Below are positions 8,065 through 15,783 of a stretch of DNA of 19,956 bases, piece after piece. The stretch covers positions 1 through 19,956 of the forward strand of contig CAYUKM010000045.1 of NCBI GenBank assembly GCA_964445255.1, written 5' to 3'. Position numbers and translations under genes: made by a program. The DNA is from SHLQ01 sp964445255. GTDB lineage: Bacteria > Actinomycetota > Acidimicrobiia > Acidimicrobiales > SHLQ01. The notes below the pieces were generated by a model. The model was not told the origin of the DNA, did no database searches, and saw only the letters and a program-made list of their open reading frames with translations. Positions within the stretch are counted from its first letter, which is position 1. Each line of letters begins with the position of its first letter.

Positions 8065-9120
8065 CTAGATCGAGCTCGAGCTAAAGAGCACGCCGCGATG
8101 ACTGTCGAACTCTTCGAGACTCTGTCCAGCGCCGAGTGCTACAGCATCGAGGGGCCGATCAGCCACGAAAACCGGCATGCCCGTCTCATCTCGCAATCGA
8201 ACATCGAGACCGTGAAGAAGTGCACCACCGCCAGCGAGGCACACACCACGTTCCATGATGTCAGCAGCGAGCTCGGGTGGGGTCTGATCCAGGGTCATCT
8301 TGACCGCGTCGCAGATCGCCGCAACGGGTTCTGCGAGTGCGTCGCGGATATCCATCGAGGTGATCTCAATGGTTCGAGGAAGTCCGGTGACCAAGTCACG
8401 GCCACGAATCTCTGCCTTGAGCTCTCGCTGAAGTGCCCACGCCGAACCGAGCGCCTTCTTGATTTCTTCAGCGGTGCGATCGCCAACGGCAATGCTGAAC
8501 TCTTTCTTGGTGAATTGCACGATGGCATCGTCGAGTTCGTCGCCACCGACTCGAACGCTTTGGCTCGCTACCACGCCACCCAGCGAAATAACAGCAACCT
8601 CGGTTGTTCCACCGCCGATGTCGACGATCATCGACCCGGTGGGGTCCTGGACGGGAAGACCGGCGCCGATAGCTGCGGCCATTGGCTCCTCAATGATGTA
8701 GGCGGGCTTGCGGGCGCCAGCGAATTCTGCGGCCTCTTGCACAGCGCGCTGCTCGACTCCGGTGATTCCTGACGGAACACAGATGACCATGCGTGGACGA
8801 GCCCACTTGCGAGGATGCACGCGTTCGATGAAGTAGCGGAGCATCTTTTCGCAGATGTCAAAGTCGGCAATAACGCCATCTTTGAGCGGGCGAACGGCTT
8901 GGATATGGCTCGGAGTACGGCCGATCATTCGCTTGGCTTCGGCGCCAACAGCGAGCGGTTCTCCGGTGTGCACATTGACCGCAACCACCGAAGGTTCGTT
9001 CAAAACGATTCCCTCGCCACGCACGTAAACCAACGTGTTAGCCGTGCCAAGATCAACCGCCATATCGCGGCCCGAGATTGAGCCGAAGTTGGCGAAGGCA
9101 CCCAGTCGTCGGTCTGCCAT
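8065..9120 (-). CDS. mreB: Rod shape-determining protein MreB, bacterial actin
   Basis: The actin-like ATPase that forms membrane-bound filaments and guides the elongasome. Actin-fold motifs are clear: phosphate 1 in DLGTANTLVYVRG, phosphate 2 in IVDIGGGTTEVAVISLGG, and the adenosine motif in CLAGGGALLHGLD. From the ATG at 9118-9120 the protein has 351 residues, close to the usual 335-350. That ATG has GGAG with a 5-nt spacer. The frame is open to a TTG at 9168, but that start has no ribosome-binding site and would overlong the N-terminus. It is the first gene of the mre-rod block and divergent from the DUF3179 gene. Confidence 0.95.
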   Translation of the reverse strand: MADRRLGAFANFGSISGRDMAVDLGTANTLVYVRGEGIVLNEPSVVAVNVHTGEPLAVGAEAKRMIGRTPSHIQAVRPLKDGVIADFDICEKMLRYFIERVHPRKWARPRMVICVPSGITGVEQRAVQEAAEFAGARKPAYIIEEPMAAAIGAGLPVQDPTGSMIVDIGGGTTEVAVISLGGVVASQSVRVGGDELDDAIVQFTKKEFSIAVGDRTAEEIKKALGSAWALQRELKAEIRGRDLVTGLPRTIEITSMDIRDALAEPVAAICDAVKMTLDQTPPELAADIMERGVCLAGGGALLHGLDVRLRDETGMPVFVADRPLDAVALGAGQSLEEFDSHRGVLFSSSSI

Positions 9121-9173
9121 CAATGCTCCAATGTTGCGCACAAGACCCGGACGGCCCCGTTGCTCCAAGGAAG

Positions 9174-9203
9174 ACTTTACGCATCGTTGTAACGCAGTTG
9201 CAA
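9174..9203 (-). promoter_or_regulatory. Candidate promoter of the mreBCD-mrdA-rodA block
   Basis: On the minus strand, TTGCAA (9198-9203) and TAAAGT (9174-9179) are separated by 18 nt, a reasonable match to a housekeeping sigma -35/-10 pair. They lie about 54 nt upstream of the mreB ATG. This is a motif match by eye only. Confidence 0.4.
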
Positions 9204-9235
9204 AACGGCCGTCACATTCTGTGTCACCCTCACTA

Positions 9236-9298
9236 CCAACAGCGTTCTTATCGGACTCCTAGCCGGATTTGGAATCTATCTTGACGTTACGCTGTTGG
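9236..9298. repeat. 10-bp inverted repeat in the mreB/DUF3179 divergent region
   Basis: CCAACAGCGT at 9236-9245 and its exact reverse complement ACGCTGTTGG at 9289-9298 flank a 43-nt spacer. One arm lies upstream of the candidate mreB -35. The other ends 8 nt before the DUF3179 start codon. Such spaced arms could be two half-sites for a looping or dimeric regulator, or simply a weak stem. Confidence 0.45.
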
Positions 9299-9306
9299 CT
9301 TAGACC

Positions 9307-10449
9307 ATGCGCCGTAGACCCTGCATCCATCGCGCCCTGAGGGCTGCCAGCCTCGCTCTATTGCTAGCGATGGTGGCAGCCGCCTGCGGGACCGATCTCG
9401 ATACAACGACCCTTCGGGCAGAGCCGGTAGCTGCAGGAGAAGAAGGCGGTACCCCCACCCGGATCTTTGGCGAGCCGATCCCCGCAACACCCGACGGCTT
9501 CTCCGGCTTGACCGACACGTCACAGGCAATCGTCGAGCTACAAGATGTGGTCTTCGACACCTTCGACGGCGGGTCGATCACCCTCGACGAGGCCAACGAT
9601 GGTGACGTGGTGCGACTTCTAGACGCGATTCCACCGATCGATAACCCGGCCTACATCGACCCCGATACCGACCCGTGGCTCGATGACGAAGACCTCGTCT
9701 TGGGCTACGTCGCTGAAGACGGGCGGGCATACGCCTATCCGCACAAGATCCTGAACTTCCACGAGATCGTCAACGACAACCTGGCTGGCGTTCCGGTGCT
9801 CATTTCGTACTGCCCGCTGTGCAACAGCGGTGTGGTCTTCGATCGACGCATCAGTGATCTCCGCCAAGACGCCGAGCTCACTTTCTCCAACACCAGCGCC
9901 TTGTTCGACAACGACATGGTCATGGTCGACCGCCAGACCTCGAGCTACTGGTGGCAGGTACCCGGCCGCTCGATCGTTGGCGCCCTATCAGGTGCCGAGC
10001 TGACCGTACTTCCATCGACGACAACCACGTGGGGTCGTTGGCGCTTCGACAACCCCGAGACGGTCATCATCACCAGAGACCTCGGTTTCCGCCGTGATTA
10101 CACCCGGGATCCGTTCGTGGGATATGCAGAACGCCTGAACTCGGGCGGCAGCACCCCGTTCCCGGTCGACGAGGCTGCGCTCGCCGACGATCGCCTCCCG
10201 CCGGCATCGCAGGTCATCACCATCGAAGCTAACGACGAGTTCATAGCCGTCCCGATCGAACTGCTGAGCGGTGAATTCGAACTTGAGGTCGGCGGCAACC
10301 AATATGTTGTCGTCCCTGATTTCACCGGAGGCGCAGAAGCGTTCGCCGTGGACGACTCGGGCAACCGCTCCCCCGCACCAAGCCGATCAACCTTCTGGTT
10401 CGCCTACGTCGCCGCCTTCCCGGCCGCCCAGGTGGCCGCCCCAGGGTAA
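9307..10449 (+). CDS. DUF3179 domain-containing secreted lipoprotein
   Basis: A 380-residue protein of unknown biochemical role. It has a basic start, a hydrophobic stretch (about 11-26) and a cysteine at 27 after VAAA, consistent with a lipoprotein signal peptide, although the lipobox is not ideal. The mature part shows DUF3179 hallmarks: an AYAYPHKILNFHEIVND block (141-157; His146, His152), SYCPLCNSGVVFDR (167-180; Cys169 and Cys172) and the later W-W-P-G segment followed by G-x-L-x-G-x-x-L. The conserved His and Cys residues suggest metal or haem chemistry, which I only infer. The ATG has no clear ribosome-binding site. It is transcribed away from mreB and converges on ndk. Confidence 0.88.
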   Translation: MRRRPCIHRALRAASLALLLAMVAAACGTDLDTTTLRAEPVAAGEEGGTPTRIFGEPIPATPDGFSGLTDTSQAIVELQDVVFDTFDGGSITLDEANDGDVVRLLDAIPPIDNPAYIDPDTDPWLDDEDLVLGYVAEDGRAYAYPHKILNFHEIVNDNLAGVPVLISYCPLCNSGVVFDRRISDLRQDAELTFSNTSALFDNDMVMVDRQTSSYWWQVPGRSIVGALSGAELTVLPSTTTTWGRWRFDNPETVIITRDLGFRRDYTRDPFVGYAERLNSGGSTPFPVDEAALADDRLPPASQVITIEANDEFIAVPIELLSGEFELEVGGNQYVVVPDFTGGAEAFAVDDSGNRSPAPSRSTFWFAYVAAFPAAQVAAPG

Positions 10450-10512
10450 GGACCACATAGGACGCCCCTGCGAGGAGCGAGGGACGAGCGACGGAAAGGG
10501 GCCTCTGGCCAA

Positions 10513-10558
10513 CCGCAGCGCGAATCGAGGGCGCCCTGCGCCCGGATTGAGCCTGCGG
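10513..10558. terminator. Three-tier hairpin between convergent DUF3179 gene and ndk
   Basis: Nested complementary arms pair CCGCAG (10513-10518) with CTGCGG (10553-10558), AATC (10523-10526) with GATT (10545-10548), and GGGCG (10529-10533) with CGCCC (10539-10543), around a CCCTG loop. The position between two converging genes suits a shared terminator or transcript-end protector. There is no T-tract on either side, so intrinsic termination is uncertain. The structure could also be a dispersed palindromic repeat. Confidence 0.45.
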
Positions 10559-10562
10559 CGAG

Positions 10563-10970
10563 TTACAGATCAGCGAACCAGATGCCGATCTCGCGAGCCG
10601 CAGACTCGTTGGAGTCACTGCCGTGCACGAGGTTCTCGGTCATCTCGGTGCCGAAGTCACCGCGGATGGTTCCCGATGGTGATTCTGCTGGGTTGGTTGC
10701 ACCCATCATCGAGCGAACGATCGCGTAGGTGTCGTCTGGACCTTCGAGGACCATCGCAACAACTGGGCCACGGCTCATGAACGCCTTGAGGTCTGGGTAG
10801 AAGCCCTTCTCGACGTGCTCTTCGTAGTGCTTGTCGAGGGTGTCGCTGTCGGCGACGCGCATGTCGGCAGCGACGATCTTAAGGCCCTTGTCCTCAAAAC
10901 GGCTGATGATTCGGCCTACGAGGCCCCGCTCGACGGCGTCTGGCTTACAGATAACGAAAGTGCGATTCAT
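10563..10970 (-). CDS. ndk: Nucleoside diphosphate kinase
   Basis: A 135-residue cytosolic enzyme that transfers the gamma phosphate from ATP to other nucleoside diphosphates through a phosphohistidine. The N-terminal FVICKPDAV carries the conserved Lys9, and the active site NLVHGSDS holds the phosphorylated His116. Length is normal. It is the last gene of the tig-clpP-clpX-folC-ndk run, with an 83-nt gap after folC. No Shine-Dalgarno precedes the ATG, while a -10-like TAGACT ends 8 nt before it, so it may be read from its own leaderless mRNA. Confidence 0.97.
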   Translation of the reverse strand: MNRTFVICKPDAVERGLVGRIISRFEDKGLKIVAADMRVADSDTLDKHYEEHVEKGFYPDLKAFMSRGPVVAMVLEGPDDTYAIVRSMMGATNPAESPSGTIRGDFGTEMTENLVHGSDSNESAAREIGIWFADL

Positions 10971-10978
10971 AAGGTCTG

Positions 10979-10984
10979 AGTCTA
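10979..10984 (-). promoter_or_regulatory. Candidate -10 box of ndk (leaderless type)
   Basis: TAGACT on the minus strand fits the actinobacterial TANNNT -10 consensus. It ends 8 nt before the ndk ATG, so transcription would begin at or next to the start codon. The -35 is not convincing. Confidence 0.35.
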
Positions 10985-11053
10985 TGACGCCCTCTACTGT
11001 CTGGCGTATGACCTTTGAGAGTGAATCGAAGGCACCGTCGCCGAGTAGGACCG

Positions 11054-12340
11054 TCAGCCCATGAGTAGCGCTCGGGCATCGCCCACCGCGTAGAGAGATC
11101 CGGTGATGATCACGATGCCTTCAAGACCTGCTAGCACCTTGGCCCGATCAATTGCCTGGTCGACGTTGGCTGCGGTCTCTGAGGTAGCGCCAACGGCTTC
11201 GGCCGCTTCGGCAATGCGATCCGGTTCGATCGACCGTGGGGAGTCCACAGGAGTGGCGACCACGTAGTCGCCCGAGCCGATCCCCACGTTGGCGATGAAC
11301 TCCGCCGGGGCTCGAGGCGCAAGCGAGCCAAGAACGAACACCCGAGGCTCGCTAACTGCGAAGGCCAGATTGAGCGTGTCTTTAAGCGCCTGTGCGGCCT
11401 CGGGGTTATGGGCGCCGTCGAGCAACACGGTCGGCTCGGTAGCGACCACCTCGGCACGTCCAGGAAGCGTGAGCTCCCCGAAGGCTTCGGCAACCACATC
11501 ATCAGGGAGCGCTGCATCGAGGAACTCCTCGGTCGCCGTAAGCGCCATTACGGCGTTCTGGGCTTGATGTGAGCCATGTGCACGTACGAAAACGTCTTCG
11601 TAGAACCCACGCGGTGTCCGCAACACCAGGAGGCGACCGTCGACGGCCGGCTGATCATCGATCAACTCAAAATCGGTACCGGCGAATAGCAGTGACGCAG
11701 ATGGCGCCCCCTCGAAGATGTCGCGTAGTTCTGGGTCGGTCTCCCCGACCAACAACACCGAGTTCGGCTTCGAGATACCAACCTTCTCCCCGGCAATGTT
11801 GCGACGCCAGTCGCCCTGTTGGTCGGTGTGGTCGGTACCGATGTTGGTGACGACAGCTACGTCGGCCTCTATCACGTTCGTAGCGTCGAAACGTCCAAGC
11901 ACGCCCACTTCAATAACCGCGACCTCGACGCCTTCGACCGCGAATATTCGGTATGCAGCCGTCGTCAACAGCTCGAAGTAGCTGGCGGGATGCTCCGACA
12001 TGTCCGCCACAGCAGCGAGCGCCAGTACTTCCTCGGCGAAGAGTTCCTCGCTCACGGGCTCACCGTTGATCTCGATGCGCTCGGTAATCGACGTCAAATG
12101 CGGGCTCGAATAACGCCCTACCCGCAGACCCTGAGCCTGCAATAGCCGAGCCACCATCGTGGCCGTCGAACCCTTGCCGTTAGTGCCAGTGATGTGAATC
12201 GACCGAAACGCTTGATGCGGGTCCCCCGACAGGAACATCAACGCCTTCATCGAATCAAGCGACAAATCCTCAAAGGACCCAGCCCGGGCCTCAAGGTTGA
12301 TATGTCGATCCAAAAACCGAACAGCCTCAGAAAAACTCAC
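11054..12340 (-). CDS. folC: Folylpolyglutamate synthase/dihydrofolate synthase
   Basis: A 428-residue Mur-ligase-fold enzyme that adds L-glutamate to dihydropteroate and/or folates using ATP. Visible motifs are the P-loop TGTNGKGS (51-58), SSPHLTSITERI (78-89), EVGVLGRFDATNV (144-156), TNIGTDHTDQQGDW (165-178), the AGEKVGI segment with the lysine that is carbamylated in the family (Lys186), and DGAHNP (308-313). The family usually has Gly where Leu149 sits; the rest of that motif is intact. The start is a GTG and the frame has no better upstream option. It lies 51 nt after clpX and 83 nt before ndk. Whether it is bifunctional cannot be told from sequence alone. Confidence 0.95.
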   Translation of the reverse strand: MSFSEAVRFLDRHINLEARAGSFEDLSLDSMKALMFLSGDPHQAFRSIHITGTNGKGSTATMVARLLQAQGLRVGRYSSPHLTSITERIEINGEPVSEELFAEEVLALAAVADMSEHPASYFELLTTAAYRIFAVEGVEVAVIEVGVLGRFDATNVIEADVAVVTNIGTDHTDQQGDWRRNIAGEKVGISKPNSVLLVGETDPELRDIFEGAPSASLLFAGTDFELIDDQPAVDGRLLVLRTPRGFYEDVFVRAHGSHQAQNAVMALTATEEFLDAALPDDVVAEAFGELTLPGRAEVVATEPTVLLDGAHNPEAAQALKDTLNLAFAVSEPRVFVLGSLAPRAPAEFIANVGIGSGDYVVATPVDSPRSIEPDRIAEAAEAVGATSETAANVDQAIDRAKVLAGLEGIVIITGSLYAVGDARALLMG

Positions 12341-12391
12341 CCGCCCAGCCTAAACGGGCGCGCTACCTCTCAACGCCAACGGCTGGGAACG
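12341..12391 (-). promoter_or_regulatory. clpX-folC spacer with two mutually exclusive stems
   Basis: CGCCC (12342-12346) can pair with GGGCG (12356-12360). Alternatively CCCAGCC (12344-12350) can pair with GGCTGGG (12381-12387). The first arms overlap, so only one stem forms at a time, right at the folC start. It could tune folC translation or end clpX transcripts, but the pairing may be chance. Confidence 0.2.
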
Positions 12392-13642
12392 CTACGAGGC
12401 GGCGCGCTGTTCACCCATGATGGAGGGCAGTACACCTTCGTTGACGACCTCTTCGGTGATCGTGACCTTGTCGATGTCGTCACGGCTTGGGAGGTCATAC
12501 ATGGTGGAGAGCAGTACCTCTTCGAGCACGGCACGCAGGCCACGGGCACCGACGCCACGAGCGATCGACTGATCCGCGATCGCACCGAGCGCTTCGTCGG
12601 TGAACTCGAGTTCGCAGTCTTCGAATTCGAAGAACTTCTTGTATTGCTTGATGAGCGCGTTCTTTGGCTCGGTTAACACTCGGACGAGGTCTTCTTGGTA
12701 CAGGTTGCCGACGGAACCAATTACCGGGAGACGGCCGATGAACTCGGGGATAAGACCGAAGTTGACGAGGTCCTCTGGGCGGATGCGGGTGAGCACGTCG
12801 CCGAGGTCGTCACGTTCTTGGCGCGTCGACAGCGATGCGCCGAAGCCCACGCTTCCGCGGTCTTCACGCTGGTCGATGATCTTTTCGATGCCTGCGAAGG
12901 CACCGCCGCAGATGAACAGCACGTTGGTGGTGTCGATCTGGATGAACTCTTGGTGCGGGTGCTTGCGTCCACCTTGTGGTGGAACCGCAGCGGTGGTGCC
13001 CTCAAGGATCTTGAGGAGCGCCTGCTGGACACCTTCACCCGACACGTCTCGGGTGATCGATGGGTTTTCGCTCTTACGGGCGACCTTGTCAATCTCGTCG
13101 ATGTAGATGATGCCGGTCTCGGCCTTCTTGACGTCGTAGTCAGCTGCCTGGAGCAACTTCAAGAGGATGTTCTCGACGTCCTCGCCGACGTAGCCAGCTT
13201 CGGTGAGCGCGGTGGCGTCTGCGATAGCGAATGGCACGTTGAGCATGCGAGCCAACGTTTGAGCGAGAAGCGTCTTACCGCAACCCGTTGGGCCGACCAG
13301 CAAGATGTTCGACTTGGAGAGCTCCACCTCGTTATCGAGGTTGTTCCCAAATTCGACACGCTTGTAATGGTTGTACACCGCTACGGCGAGGATCTTCTTC
13401 GCATGTTCCTGGCCAATGATGTAGGTGTTGAGGAACTCGTGGATCTCGGTCGGGGTCGGAAGATCACCGAAATCAACGTCGCTGGTCTCAGCCAGTTCCT
13501 CTTCGATGATCTCGTTGCAGAGATCGATGCACTCGTCACAGATGTAGACACCTGGACCGGCGATGAGCTTCTTGACTTGCTTCTGCGACTTGCCACAGAA
13601 GGAGCACTTTAGAAGTTCTCCACCTTCACCAAATTTGGCCAC
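12392..13642 (-). CDS. clpX: ATP-dependent Clp protease ATP-binding subunit ClpX
   Basis: A 416-residue AAA+ unfoldase that recognises tagged substrates and threads them into ClpP. The N-terminal zinc-binding domain has CSFC (Cys13, Cys16) and CDEC (Cys35, Cys38). The AAA+ part shows Walker A GPTGCGKT (117-124), the pore loop GYVG (150-153), Walker B IIYIDEID (178-185), the substrate-gating RKH loop (226-228) and a sensor-2 GARGLR near the C-terminus. The start is a GTG with GGGAGA 8 nt upstream; length is standard. It follows clpP by 44 nt. Confidence 0.97.
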   Translation of the reverse strand: MAKFGEGGELLKCSFCGKSQKQVKKLIAGPGVYICDECIDLCNEIIEEELAETSDVDFGDLPTPTEIHEFLNTYIIGQEHAKKILAVAVYNHYKRVEFGNNLDNEVELSKSNILLVGPTGCGKTLLAQTLARMLNVPFAIADATALTEAGYVGEDVENILLKLLQAADYDVKKAETGIIYIDEIDKVARKSENPSITRDVSGEGVQQALLKILEGTTAAVPPQGGRKHPHQEFIQIDTTNVLFICGGAFAGIEKIIDQREDRGSVGFGASLSTRQERDDLGDVLTRIRPEDLVNFGLIPEFIGRLPVIGSVGNLYQEDLVRVLTEPKNALIKQYKKFFEFEDCELEFTDEALGAIADQSIARGVGARGLRAVLEEVLLSTMYDLPSRDDIDKVTITEEVVNEGVLPSIMGEQRAAS

Positions 13643-13686
13643 GTGCTGGTCTCCCTAATCTGTCGAACAACAGGATCTTCGGCGTT

Positions 13687-14310
13687 CTAGTCGACTGCCT
13701 TAATAGGTCCTGTCGTATCGACCATGTCTCGATTGTCGATGACTTCGTCAATGATTCCATATTCTTTGGCTTCATCGGCGGTCATTACGTAATCGCGATC
13801 GGTATCGCTTGAGATCTTCTCTGCAGTTTGGCCGGTGTGATACGCGAGCACATGCTCCAAAGAGACCTTCATTCGATTGATCTCATTTGCTGCAATTTCA
13901 ATGTCGGAGACCTGACCCTGGGCCCCGGAGTAGGGCTGATGGATCAGAATGCGGCTGTGCTTGAGGGCCAAACGCTTGCCTGGGGTGCCAGCTGCAAGCA
14001 AAACAGCTGCTGCTGAGGCGGCCTGTCCGAAGCAGATCGTGGTGATGTCAGGCTTCACATATTGCATCGTGTCGTAGATGGCGAACAGCGCGTTGATGTC
14101 GCCACCTGGTGAGTTGATGTAGAGGCTGATGTCTCGGTCGGGGTTCTCTGCCTCAAGATGCAGCAACTGGGCCGAGATTACGTTCGCGACCATGTCGTCG
14201 ATCGGGGTGCCAAGGAAGATGATGTTCTCACGGAGCAGGCGGGAGAAAATATCTCCGTGACGCTCGCCCTGTGGGGTCTTCTCAATGACATTCGGGATCA
14301 GAATGCTCAT
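13687..14310 (-). CDS. clpP: ATP-dependent Clp protease proteolytic subunit (ClpP2-like)
   Basis: A 207-residue serine peptidase that forms the barrel-shaped chamber fed by ClpX. The catalytic triad is Ser99 (in GQAASAAAVLL), His124 (ILIHQP) and Asp173 (DTDRDYVMTA). The block around Ser99 reads AAASAA-like rather than the ASMG of E. coli and resembles actinobacterial ClpP2, not ClpP1. The start ATG is only 3 nt after the tig stop, so the two are probably co-translated. Unlike the mycobacterial clpP1-clpP2 tandem, only one clpP is here; a partner subunit, if any, must be elsewhere. Confidence 0.96.
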   Translation of the reverse strand: MSILIPNVIEKTPQGERHGDIFSRLLRENIIFLGTPIDDMVANVISAQLLHLEAENPDRDISLYINSPGGDINALFAIYDTMQYVKPDITTICFGQAASAAAVLLAAGTPGKRLALKHSRILIHQPYSGAQGQVSDIEIAANEINRMKVSLEHVLAYHTGQTAEKISSDTDRDYVMTADEAKEYGIIDEVIDNRDMVDTTGPIKAVD

Positions 14311-14313
14311 GTC

Positions 14314-15669
14314 CTACTCTTCCTCTGATTGATCAGCGTTGTCGTGGTCGTGTTCGTCGGCTTCGAGGAGATCACGGTCAACCGGGTTGCCATCCTCATC
14401 GACAATTTCGGCTCGATCTGTAACCCACTGGAGCGCAGCGCGGATCCGCATGTCGGATCGTATGGGCTTCAACCGTCCAGCGGTCTCCAATTGTTCCCGC
14501 ACCGATTCGAGCGGTTGATCGAGTTGGGTGGCCAGGACCATGAGCTCTTCATCGAGCTCCTCGTCGGAGACTTCGATGGCCTCTTGCTCGGCCACTGCTC
14601 GCAGCGCAAGATCCACACGAGCGCTCACCTCGGCTTGTTCGCGAAGCTGTTCGCGGAACTGCTCAGGGGTCGTGCCGGTGATCTGCAAGTACTGCTCGAG
14701 TTGGATGCCCTGCGCCTGCAAACGCATCGCCATGTCTTGGGCACGGTTATCCATCTCGTCTTCGATGAGGGCTTCGGAGAGATCCTCCGTCACAAGCACA
14801 GCGAGGGCTTCGCCGGTGTTGTTGTCGAGTGCTTGAGCCGCTTGGGCTCGCTTCACGTCGTCGAGACGTGCCATGAGGTCGTCGCGGAGTTCGTCCATAG
14901 TCTCGAACTCGCTGGCTTCTTTGGCGAAGTCATCATTTACCTCGGGAAGAACCGACGCCTGCACCTCTTTGACGGTGATGACGAAGTCGATCGAGTCGTC
15001 TTGGCTCTCGTCGGGGTGATCAGCCGAGAAGGTCAATTCGTCGCCTGCGCTCGCGCCGCGAAGGTTCTCGTCGATCTCTGCCACTACCGCACCGGACCCG
15101 ACCACGTAGTCGTAATCCTCGGCGGTCAGGCCAGGGACCGGCTCACCATCGATTGTTCCTGCAATGTCGATCGAGACGTGATCATCATCGGCTGCAGCCC
15201 GCTCAACGGTCTCCAGCTCTGCGTGTTGCCTACGGATCGAGTCAACCCGATCCTCCAGGTCTTGATCCGTCGGGATCGGCGAAGGAATCTCAACCCGAAG
15301 CGAATCGTGACCTGACACCGAGATGACCGGACGGATCTCGACCACGGCGTCGAAACTCACGTCGCCTTCGGCCTGTCCGGCGGTGATATCGATCTCCGGT
15401 GCCGCGATGACATCGACGTCGTTTTCGATGACAGCTTGTGAGTAGTACTCGGGTAGCGCTTGGCGCAGCGCCTCTTCGCGGGCGACCTCGGGGCCAAAGC
15501 GTTGTTCGATCAATTTGCGTGGGACCTTGCCCTTGCGAAAGCCAGGCAGGTTGACCTCTTTGGAGATCGATTGGTATGCCGCGGCGAGCTTGGGTTCGAA
15601 CTCGGCTTCTTCGATGGTGACGGACAACTTCACCTTGTTGTCATCGAGTGTTTCTAGCGTGCTGTTCAC
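14314..15669 (-). CDS. tig: Trigger factor, ribosome-associated chaperone
   Basis: A 451-residue chaperone and peptidyl-prolyl isomerase that binds the ribosome exit. The ribosome-docking signature GFRKGKVP is at 43-50. An FKBP-like PPIase domain follows (about 155-240, with the VSIDIAGTIDGEPV start), then the long helical arms. The protein ends in an acidic, His-containing tail (about 433-451). The start is a GTG that matches the usual family N-terminus; no Shine-Dalgarno is evident, and a TANNNT hexamer (TAAGCT, 15679-15684) ends 9 nt before it. It is the first gene of the tig-clpP-clpX-folC-ndk block. Confidence 0.95.
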   Translation of the reverse strand: MNSTLETLDDNKVKLSVTIEEAEFEPKLAAAYQSISKEVNLPGFRKGKVPRKLIEQRFGPEVAREEALRQALPEYYSQAVIENDVDVIAAPEIDITAGQAEGDVSFDAVVEIRPVISVSGHDSLRVEIPSPIPTDQDLEDRVDSIRRQHAELETVERAAADDDHVSIDIAGTIDGEPVPGLTAEDYDYVVGSGAVVAEIDENLRGASAGDELTFSADHPDESQDDSIDFVITVKEVQASVLPEVNDDFAKEASEFETMDELRDDLMARLDDVKRAQAAQALDNNTGEALAVLVTEDLSEALIEDEMDNRAQDMAMRLQAQGIQLEQYLQITGTTPEQFREQLREQAEVSARVDLALRAVAEQEAIEVSDEELDEELMVLATQLDQPLESVREQLETAGRLKPIRSDMRIRAALQWVTDRAEIVDEDGNPVDRDLLEADEHDHDNADQSEEE

Positions 15670-15739
15670 AGGGCTAGAAGCTTACTGTTATCTCTACTGA
15701 CTCCCGCCAAAGGTCTCCATCGTTTGCCGAAGGCCGTTC

Positions 15740-15780
15740 AAAAACCACGCAGCGCCTGAGCCAAAGACTCAGGCGCTGCG
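15740..15780 (-). terminator. Intrinsic terminator of tRNA-Gly
   Basis: A perfect 13-bp GC-rich stem (15748-15760 with 15768-15780, 7-nt loop) is followed on the minus strand by TGG and five Ts (15744-15740). It starts 3 nt after the tRNA CCA end, so it terminates the tRNA transcript and insulates tig, which lies about 70 nt further on. Confidence 0.85.
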
Positions 15781-15783
15781 ATG

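Noticed and set aside
9121..9168. TTG start at 9168 adding 16 residues to MreB
   Set aside because: No ribosome-binding site; the ATG at 9120 has GGAG at ideal spacing and gives the family length.
12695..13612. 305-codon plus-strand ORF
   Set aside because: Antisense to clpX, which is fully conserved; typical shadow frame in G+C-rich coding DNA.
14329..15315. 328-codon plus-strand ORF
   Set aside because: Antisense to tig; no start signal and no recognisable motifs.
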